From assembly GCA_030674155.1 (NCBI GenBank), contig CM060318.1, positions 78,524,887-78,588,886 of the forward strand: a stretch of DNA of 64,000 nucleotides, in the 5' to 3' direction. Each line of letters opens with the position of its first letter. The first letter of the stretch is position 1. A model generated the notes under the pieces. That model did no database searches. It was not told the origin of the DNA and saw nothing but the letters and a program-made list of their open reading frames with translations. The DNA comes from Stramonita haemastoma (lineage: Eukaryota > Mollusca > Gastropoda > Neogastropoda > Muricidae). Shown one piece after another: positions 55,160 through 64,000 of the stretch. The position numbers were made by a program, and so were the translations under genes.

Positions 55160-55602
55160 ATTTTAAAATACTTTTAGGCAAAACATCTGGGTTATTGTCA
55201 AACTGTCTATGGTCATACTGTATGGTATGTTTATACTGGAAATGGTTTGTATGTTTCAACAAATAAAAAGTAAAATAAGGAATTACCTGGTAGAAAAAAA
55301 ATTGTGAAGTTCATAATCAATAAAGTTGGATATGGCATCTACTAATTAATATTAGTCAGCAAAAAAAATGCCACACATGTGAAGAAATATCCTATGTGGA
55401 AAGCAAAAGTACAATATTCACTTGTTTTGATCACATCATTCTTATATAAATGATATACAAAGAAAGCATGTATATTTCATTTATGCCTGAGAATTGGCAC
55501 CAGTTATGACAAATTCTGCAACCGTTACCTGTACCTTATTGGGAGCTTCCACTTGCCGGTGCCGCATCCTCAGGCATTGAAGTACCTAGGACGGGAATAG
55601 TG

Positions 55603-56059
55603 TTGCAGATGTGGTGAAGTTCTCTGTGGTGAAGTCTTTTGTGGTGAAGTTCTCTGTGGTGAAGTCTTTTGTGGTGAAGTCTTTTGTGGTGAAGTCTTTT
55701 GCGGTAAAGTCCTTTGGGGTGAAGTCTTTTGCGGTGAAGTCCTTTGTGGTGAAGTTTTTTTGGTGAAGTCCTCTGTTGTGAAGTCCTTAGTGGTGAAGTC
55801 CTCAGAGGTGAAGTCTTTTGTGGTGAAGTCTTTTGCGGTGAAGTCTTTTAGGGTGAAGTTCTCTGTGGTGAAGTCTTTTGTGGATAGGTCCTTGAGCTGA
55901 AGTCTTTTGTCATGAAGTCCTTTCAGGTAAAGTCCTTTGAGGTGAGGTCCTTTGTGGTGGAGTCCTTTGTGTTGAAGTCTTTTGTGTTGAAGTCCTTTAT
56001 GGTGAAGTTTTATGTGGTGTAGTCTTACATAGTGTAGTTTTCCCAAAGATAAGTGAAGC
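55603..56059 (-). repeat. 15-bp repeat block 17 with acceptor at 56,059
   Basis: About 29 units. Acceptor-to-donor interval 474 bp, a multiple of three. Contains TKDFTTENFTLKDFTAKDFT and later SPQKT-type register. Confidence 0.85.
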
Positions 56060-56432
56060 CTGAAAAAACATTGAAGAATAAAAAACCTTATGGTTTTAAT
56101 TCATTACTGGGGTACTTTTCTTTGAGAGTGAGGTTATGTGTGTGTGTGTGTGTGTGTGAGATTTTTATTTAAATACTTTTAGGCATAAAACCTGGGTTAT
56201 TGTCAAACTGTCTATGGTCATACTGTATGGTATGTTTATACTGTAATTGGTAAGTATGTTTAAAAAAAAAAAGAAAATAAAAAGTTGGGAATTATCTGGT
56301 AGAAAACATATTTGTGAAGTTTGTGACTATCTCTCAATAAACTTGGACATGGCATCTACCAATTATCATTATTCAGCAAAAGAATGTTAGTCCATAGAAG
56401 AAAAATCCTGTGTGGAAACCAAAAGTACAATT

Positions 56433-57105
56433 TTCTGTGGTGAAGTCTTTTGTGGTGGTGTTCTCTGTGGTGAAGTCTTTTGTTGTGATGTTCTCTGTGG
56501 TGAAGTTCTCTGTGGCGAAGTCTTTTGTGGTGATGTTCTCTGTGGTGAAGTCTTTTGTTGTGATGTTCTCTGTGGTGAACTCTTTTGCGGTGAAGTCTTT
56601 TGCAGTGAAGTCTTTTGCAATAAAGTCTTTTGTGGTGATGTTCTCTGTGGTTAAGTCTGTTGCAGTGAAGTTCTCTGTGGTGAAGTCTTTTGCTGTGAAG
56701 TTCTCTGTGGTGAAGTCTTTTGCTGTGAAGTTCTCTGTGATGAAGTCTTTTGATGTTAAGTTCTCTGTGGTGAAGTCTTTTGCTGTGAAGTTCTCTGTAG
56801 TGAAGTCTTTTGCTGTGAAGTCTTTTCCTGTGAAGTCCTTTGCGGTGAAGTCTTTTGCGGTGAAGTCATCTGTATATAGGTCCTTGAGGTGAAGTCTTCT
56901 GTGGTGAAGTCCTTTGTGTTGGAGTCCTTTGTTGTGAAGTCTTGAGGTGAAGTCCTTTGTGTTGGAGTCCTTTGTTGTGAAGTCTTGTGGTGAAGTCCTT
57001 TGTGATGGAGTCCTTTGTGTTGGAGTCCTTTGTGGTGGAGTCCTTTGTTGTGAAGTCTTGTGGTGTAGTCTTCCATAGTGTAGTTTTCCAAAAGATCAGT
57101 GAAGC
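56433..57105 (-). repeat. 15-bp repeat block 18 with acceptor at 57,105, box absent
   Basis: About 43 units, many in a regular two-unit alternation TTCTCTGTGGTGAAG / TCTTTTGCTGTGAAG. Joins directly to the spacer phrase AAAAGTACAATTTTCTG, so the box has been lost. Confidence 0.85.
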
Positions 57106-57182
57106 CTGAAAAAGAGACAAAGAATTAAAAAAACTTATGGTGTTATCTCATTACTGGGGTACTTTTCCTTTAAGAGTGAGGT

Positions 57183-57262
<80 letters not shown>

Positions 57263-57705
57263 AAATACTTTAAGGCATAACATCTGGGTTATTGTCAAAC
57301 TGTCTATGGTCATACTGTATGGTGTGTTTATACTGGAATTGGTTTGTATGTTTCAAAAAAAAAAAAAAAAAAGTTGGAAATTATCTGGTAGAAAACATTT
57401 GTAAAGTTCGTGGCTATCAATAAACTTGGACATGGCATTTGCCAACTAATATTAGTCAGCAAAAGAATGTCTATAGAAGAAATATGCTGTGTGGAAACCA
57501 AAAGTACAATTTTACTTGTCCTGATCATTTTTTTTCCAGAAATTATATACAAAATTAGCATGTAGATTTCATTTACGATGGAGTTCTAGGCACCAGTTGT
57601 GACAAATTTTGTAAACCGTTACCCATACCTTATTGGGTGCTTCCACTTGCTGGTGCCGCATCCTCAGGCATTGAAGTACCTAGGACGGGAACAGTGTTGT
57701 TGGCA

Positions 57706-57810
57706 GATGTGGTGAAGTCCTTTGTGGTGATGTCTTGTGGTGTAGTCCTTTGTGGTGGAGTCTTGTGGTGATGTCTTCCATAGTGTAGTTTTCCCAAAGA
57801 TCAGTGAGGC
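57706..57810 (-). repeat. Short 15-bp repeat block 19 with acceptor at 57,810
   Basis: About five units. Closely resembles the short unit at 47,627-47,756, including the flanking spacer, which suggests one was copied from the other's neighbourhood. Confidence 0.8.
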
Positions 57811-58414
57811 CTGAAAAGAGACATTGAAGACAAAAATACAACTTATGGTTTTAATTCATTACTGGGGTACTTTTCCTTTACGAGTGAGGTTATATGTGTG
57901 TGTGTGTGCGAGTGTGTGTGTGTATGTGTATGTGTGTGAGATTTTTATTTAAATACTTTTAGGCATAACATCTGGGTTATTGTCAAACTTTCTATGGTCA
58001 TACTGTATGGTATGTTTATACTGAAATTGGTATGTTTCAAAAAAAAAAAGTTGGGATTATCTGGTAGAAAACACATTTGTGGAGTTCGTGACTATCAATA
58101 AACTTGGACATGGCATCCATCAATTATTATTATTCGGCAAAGGAATGTTATTCTATAGAAGAAAAACCATGTGTGGAAATCAAAAGTACTATTTTACTTG
58201 TCTTCATGATTTTTCTTTTTTTAATAATTTTTTTTAAAAATTATAAATCATCTACAAAATTAGCATGTAGATTTCATTTATGCTCGAGTTCTAGGCACCA
58301 GGTATGACAAATTTTTTAACTGTTACCCGTACCTTAATTGGGTGCCTCCACTTGCTGGTGCCGCATCCTCAGGCATTGAAGTACCTAGGACGGGAACAGT
58401 GTTGTTGGCAGATG

Positions 58415-59019
58415 TGGTGAAGTCTTTTGTGGTGATGTTCTCTGCGGTGAAGTCTTTTGTGGTGAAGTTCTCTGTGGTTAAGTCTTTGCGTGAAGTCTTT
58501 TGCTGTGAAGTCCTCTGTGGTGAAGTCTTTTGCTGTGATGTTCTCTGTGGTGAAGTCTTTTGCGGTGAAGTTCTCTGTGGTGAAGTCTTTTGCGGTAAAG
58601 TTCTCTGTGGTGAAGTCTTTTGCTGTGAAGTTCTCTGTGGTGAAATCTTTTGCGGTGAAGTCTTTTGAGGTGAAGTCCTTTGCGGTGAAGTCTTTTGCGG
58701 TGAAGTCTTTTGCGGTGAAGTCTTTTGCGGTGAAGTCCTTTGTGGTGAAGTGTTATGTAATGAAGTCATATGTATACAGGTCCTTGAGGTGAAGTCTTTT
58801 GTGGTGAAGTCCTTTGTGTTGAAGTCCTTTGTTGTGAAGTCTTGTGGTGAAGTCCTTTGTGTTGGAGTCATTTGTTGTGAAGTCTTGTGGTGAAGTCCTT
58901 TGTGTGGAGTCCTTTGTGGTGAAGTCCTTTGTGGTGAAGTCCTTTGTGGTGGAGTCCTTTGTTGTGAAGTCTTGTGGTGTAGTCTTCCATAGAGTAGTTT
59001 TCCAAAAGATCAGTGAAGC
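58415..59019 (-). repeat. 15-bp repeat block 20 with acceptor at 59,019
   Basis: About 40 units. Resembles block 12 in order of variants, including the GTATACAGGTCCTTGAGG punctuation. Interval 635 bp, not a multiple of three. Confidence 0.85.
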
Positions 59020-59098
59020 CTGAAAAAGAGACAAAGAATAAAAAAAACTTATGGTCTTAATTCATTACTGGGGTACTTTTCCTTTAAGAGTGAGGTTA

Positions 59099-59173
<75 letters not shown>

Positions 59174-59614
59174 CTAAATACTTTTAGGCATAATATCTGG
59201 GTTATTGTCAAACTGTCTATGGTCATACTGTATGGTATGTTTATACTGGATTGGTTTGTATGTTTAAAAAAATAAAAAATAAAAAGTTGGAAATTATCTG
59301 GTAGAAAACATTTCTGAAGTTCGTGGCTATCAATAAACTTGAACATGGCATCTGCCAACTAATAGTCAGTAAAAGAATGTTAGTCTATAGAAGAAATATC
59401 CTGTGTGGAAACCAAAAGTACAATTTTACTTGTCCATTTTTTTTATAGAAATTATATACAAAATTAGCGTGTAGATTTCGTTTAAGACGGAGTTCTAGGC
59501 ACCAGTTGCGACAAATCTTGTAACCGTTACTCGTACCTTATTAGTTGCTTCCACTTGCTGGTGCCACATCCTCAGGCATTGAAGTACCTAGGACGGGAAC
59601 AGTGTTGTTGGCAG

Positions 59615-60285
59615 ATGTGGTGAAGTCTTATGTGGTGATGTTCTCTGTGGTGAAGTCTTTTGCTGTGAAGTTCTCTGTGGTGAAGTCTTTTGCGGTGAAG
59701 TCCTTTGCAGTGAAGTCCTTTGCAATGAAGTCCTCTGCAGTAAGTCTTGTGGTGAAGTCCTTTGGCGGTGAAGTCTTTTGCGGTGAAGTCCTTTGCGGAG
59801 AAGTCCTTTACAATGAAGTCTTTTGCTGTGAAGTTCTCTGTGGTGAAGTCCTTTTGCGGTGAAGTCCTTTGCAATGAAGTCCTTTGCGGTGAAGTCTTTT
59901 GCGGTGAAGTCCTTTACAGTGAAGTCTTTTGTGGAGAAGTCCTTTGCGGTGAAGTCTTTTGCGGTGAAGTCTTTTGTGGGGGAGTCCTTTGTGGTAAAAT
60001 CTTATGTGGTGAAGTCATCTGTATGTAGGTCCTTGAGGTGAAGTCTTTTGTGTTGGAGTCCTTCGTGTTGACGTCCTTGGTGTTTAAGTGGTGAAGTCCT
60101 TTGTGGTGAAGTCCTTTGTGGTGAAGTCTTGTTGCGAAGTCCTTTGTGTTGAAGTCTTGTTGCGAAGTCCTTTGTGTTGTAGTGGTGAAGTCTTTTGTGT
60201 TGAAGTCCTTTGTGTTGAAGTCTTTTGAGTTGAAGTCTTGTGGTGTAGTCTTCGAAAGTGTAGTTTTCCAAAAGATCAGTGAAGT
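59615..60285 (-). repeat. 15-bp repeat block 21 with acceptor at 60,285
   Basis: About 44 units with many CTTTGCGGTGAAGTC variants and two TTGTTGCGAAG interruptions. Interval 698 bp. Confidence 0.85.
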
Positions 60286-60861
60286 CTGAAAAAGACATTG
60301 AAGAAAAAAATCAACTTATGGTTTTAATTCATTACTGCGGTACTTTTCCTTTAAGAGTGAGGTTGTGTGTGTGTATGCATACGTATGTGCATGTGTTCAT
60401 TTGTGTGCGATTTTTATTTGAATACTTTTAGGCATAACACCTGGGTTATTGCCAACTGTCTATGGTTATACTGTATGGTATGTTTATTCTGGAATTGGTT
60501 TGTATGTTTCAACAAATAAAAAGAAAAGTAAGGAATTACCTGGTAGAAAAAAACTGTGAAGTTCATAATAAAGTTGGATATGGCATCTCCCAATTGATAT
60601 TAGTCAGCAAAAAAATGGCACACATGTGAAGAAATATCCTATGTGGAAAGCAAAAGTACAATGTTCACTTGTTTTGATCACATCATTCTTATATAAATTA
60701 TATACAAAGAAAGCATGTATATTTCATTTATGCCCAAGTTCTAGGCACCAGTTGTGACAAATTTTGTGTTCATGACCTGTACCTTATTGGGTGCTTCCAC
60801 TTGCTGGTGCCGCATCCTCAGGCATTGAAGTACCTAGGACGGGAACAGTGTTGTTGGAAGA

Positions 60862-61085
60862 TGTGGTGAAGTCTTGTGTGATGAAGTCTTGTGTGGTGAA
60901 GTCCTTTGTGGAGTGAAGTCCTTTGTGGAGTGAAGTCCTTTGTGGTGAAGTCCTTTGTGGTATAGTCCTTTGTGGTGAAGTCGTGTGGTGAAGTCCTCTG
61001 TGATGAAGTCCTTTGTGGTGAAATCCTCTATGGTGAAGCCTTGTGTAGTCTTCCATAGTGTAGTTTTCATGAAGATCAGTGGGTC
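60862..61085 (-). repeat. 15-bp repeat block 22 with acceptor at 61,085
   Basis: Acceptor-to-donor interval 252 bp, a multiple of three. One frame runs from GPTDLHENYTMEDYT through shifted register to QDFTTSSNNTVPVLG and ends at the box TAA. Confidence 0.85.
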
Positions 61086-61189
61086 CTGGGAGGGGAGACA
61101 CTTAAAAAACAAAACCCCCCCAAAAAAAATTGGTTTTAATTTAATTATTATGGGAGTGCATTTGTTTTAAGTGTGTTGTGTGTGTGTGT

Positions 61190-61262
<73 letters not shown>

Positions 61263-62000
61263 AGAGATCATTTCACTTCAATACTTTTAGCCACAACATG
61301 TAAGTCACTGTGAAACTTATGGTCGTGCTGTATGTTATGTTTACACTGGAATTGGATAAAGAAAAGTTTAGAATTATTTGGTAGAAAAAAAAGTTCATAA
61401 CTATCTCTCAAAAAAGTTGGACACCACATCTACCAATTAATATTAAATAGTAAAAGAATGCCGCATTTGAGATGAAATATCCTATGTGGAAACTGAAAGT
61501 ACAATGTTAACTTGTCTTGATCACATCATTTTTATATGTACAAAATTAGCATGTAGATTTCATATACACTTGAGCACTAGGCACCAGTTGTTATGAATTT
61601 TGTAACCGTTGCCTGTACCTTATTGGGTGCTTCCACTTGCTGGTGCCGCATCCTCAGGCATTGAAGTACCTAGGACGGGAACAGTGTTGTTGGCAGAATG
61701 ATTCTACACAAAAAATGGAGACATGTTAAAATTAAATGCCTGCATCGAGAATGAATGAATGAATGAATGAACATTTTGAATGAACATTTTTATTGAGGGA
61801 AAAAATTAAGCACAATGGTGGCTTGTTTTCATCCAGCCCTCTTAAAAAAAAAAAAAAAAAAAAAAAAAAGTGAATCAATCAACCAATCAATCCAATTGCA
61901 TAATTCAAGTATAAAGCTATGAAAATCAAAATTTGGTGAATAAATCAACCAATTGTATGATTTGAGCATAAAGCTATAGCATTAAAATAAAAAGAGAGAG

Positions 62001-62073
<73 letters not shown>

Positions 62074-62089
62074 GCCAAGTAAGCAGTTT

Positions 62090-62390
62090 AAGAACAGTAC
62101 CGACTCCACTGCTCCAAGAGTCATTTGAACAAGACTATAAACTGAAGCCCCATGTGCAAATGCACAGAGGACACCTTGTGCACACATTAAAACCTATTCC
62201 ACTTTTTGAAAGAGGAGGCCATTTGGTGATGGTAGGAACAGATGACAACATTTTAAAAACGTGTGCATACAGGTGTCATGTTTAGACACCTTCCCCATTG
62301 TTGGAATGTGGCTACCTTATAGGTGGGTAAAAATGGTCGCATATGCAAATTCTGACCTTTGCTGAACCTTGGTGCTCTAGCCAAGAAAAA
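62090..62390 (+). mobile_element. SINE fragment within a left-type array unit
   Basis: Near-identical to 44,633-44,930, with the same missing head. It marks the 61.6-62.9 kb unit as a copy of the unit at 44.4-45.3 kb. Confidence 0.75.
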
Positions 62391-62514
62391 AATTAAGAAA
62401 GAAAGAAAAGACAGAAAGAGAAAGAAAAGGCAGAAAGATACCTACTGGAGTTCTGTAGTTCCTTTCTTCACGTAGAAGGTGGTGGTAGATATCTGAGTGA
62501 CTTGAAAGTGTAGT

Positions 62515-62878
62515 TTTCCAAGGTGCAGTCTTCTATGGTGTTGCTATCCAAGTTTCATTTTTCATAGGTGTCGTTTTCCATGGTGCATTTTCCAAGGTAC
62601 AGTCTTCCATAGTGTATTGTTGTATGGTGAAGTTTTTTGTGGATAGGTCCTTGAGGTGAAGTCTTTTGTCATGAAGTCCTTTATGGTAAAGTTCCTTGTG
62701 GTAAAGTTCCTTGTGGTAAAGTCCTTTGTGGTGAAGTCCTTTGTGGTGAAGTTCTTTGTGGTGAAGTCCTTTGTGTTGAAGTCCTTTGTGTTGAAGTCCT
62801 TTGTGGTGAAGTCCTTTGTGGTGAAGTCTTATATGGTGTAGTCTTCCATAGTGTAGATTTCCCAAAGATAAGTGAAGC
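62515..62878 (-). repeat. 15-bp repeat block 23 with acceptor at 62,878
   Basis: Six ENYT-type units then about 16 DFTTK-type units. Separated from its box by the SINE and (AG)n segment. Confidence 0.82.
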
Positions 62879-62956
62879 CTGAAAAAGACATTGAAGAATA
62901 AAAAACACTTATGGTTTTAATTCATTACTGGGGTACTTTTCCTTTGAGAGTGAGGT

Positions 62957-63065
<109 letters not shown>

Positions 63066-63525
63066 TTTTTATTTAAATACTTTTAGGCATAACATCTGGG
63101 TTATTATCAAACTTTCTATGGTCATACTGTATGGTGTGTTTATACTGTAATTGGTTTGTTTGTTTAAAAAAAAAGAAAAATGTTGGGAATTATCTGGTAG
63201 AAAACATTTGTGAAGTTCTGACTATCTCTCAATAAACTTGGACATGGCATTTGCTAACTAATACTAGTCAGCAAAAGAATGTTAGTCTATAGAAGAAATA
63301 TCCTGTGTGGAAACCAAAAGTACAATTTTACTTGTCTTGATCATTTAAAAAAAAGAAAAAGAAATTATATACAAAATTAGGATGTATATTTCATTTACGC
63401 CGAGTTCTAGGCACCAGTTGTGACAAATCTTGTAACTGTTACTCGTACCTTATTGGGTGCTTTCACTTGCTGGTGCCCCATCCTCAGGCATTGAAGTACT
63501 AGGACGGGAACAGTGTTGTTGGCAG

Positions 63526-64000
63526 ATGTGGTGAAGTCTTTTGTGGTGAAGTCTTTTGTGGTGAAGTCTTTTGTGGTGAAGTTCTCTGTGGTGAAGTCTT
63601 TTGTGGTGAAGTTCTCTGTGGTGAAGTCTTTTGCGGTGAAGTTCTCTGCAGTAAAGTCTTTTGCGGTCAAGTTCTCTGTGGTTAAGTTCACTGTGGTGAA
63701 GTTCTCTTGGTGAAGTCTTTTGTGGTTGAAGTCTTTTGCGGTGAAGTTCTCTGTGTTGAAGTCTTTTGTGGTGAAGTTCTCTGTGGTGAAGTCTTTTGTG
63801 GTAAAGTCTTTTGCAGTGAAGTTCTCTGTGGTGAAGTTCTCTGTGGTGAAGTCTTCAGTGGTGAAGTTTTTTGCTTTGAAGATCTCTGGTAAAGTTCTCT
63901 GTGGTGAGGTCTTTTGCGGTGAAGTTCTCTGTGGTGAAGTCTTTTGTGATAAAGTTCTCTGTGGTGAAGTCTTTTGCGGTGATGTCCTTTGTGCTGAAGT
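63526..64000 (-). repeat. 15-bp repeat block 24, runs off the right edge
   Basis: About 31 units, mainly alternating TTCTCTGTGGTGAAG and TCTTTTGTGGTGAAG. The minus frame into the box reads KDFTTENFTTKDFTTSANN without interruption over roughly 180 bp. Confidence 0.85.

Overview
This is animal nuclear DNA: GT-AG introns, long dinucleotide microsatellites, tRNA-derived SINE copies, a CR1/L2-like LINE fragment and a recognisable metazoan gene. A mollusc, probably a gastropod, is my inference from the general repeat character; I cannot test it here.

Left third (1-19,500): the 5' part of one gene on the minus strand, VPS8, the Vps8 subunit of the endosomal CORVET tethering complex. I place 18 coding exons running from the start codon at 19,500 to 2,179, where the reading frame is still open. 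They cover about 559 codons, roughly the N-terminal 40% of the protein. The RING-bearing C-terminal end must lie beyond the left edge. Fifteen exons join in frame. Exons 4, 6 and 18 each need one single-base correction. Three splice junctions of this gene have been locally copied: the exon 13 donor, the exon 9 acceptor and the exon 7 acceptor.

Middle (19,500-31,400): no convincing protein gene. It holds several SINE copies, a 5'-truncated reverse-transcriptase fragment on the minus strand (20,521-22,385), the tail of a second LINE (about 26,110-26,295), and a long, heavily diverged satellite of about 42 bp units (26,440-30,880).

Right half (31,420 to the right edge): a roughly 32 kb higher-order tandem array, all copies in one orientation. 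Each unit is about 0.7-1.3 kb in the right part and longer on the left. It carries a conserved 75-bp box (21 copies), a 15-bp minisatellite (about 24 blocks), a (GT)n tract and a conserved AT-rich spacer. Read on the minus strand the 15-mer spells a pentapeptide of the type [K/E][D/N]FT[T/A]. Each block is preceded by a polypyrimidine-AG acceptor-like site and followed by donor-like sites, so each unit looks like a duplicated exon. The leftmost block has an uninterrupted frame with its own stop codon. Whether this is an expressed repeat-protein gene, an old exon amplified into a satellite, or only a satellite cannot be settled from sequence. A 1.9 kb LTR-like insertion and a second 15-bp-periodic array (40,385-41,115) interrupt it.

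Single-base indels in a conserved gene and one visibly noisy unit (45,100-46,330) suggest imperfect consensus quality, which limits frame-based arguments throughout. I saw no rRNA gene, functional tRNA gene, CRISPR array or intact transposase.
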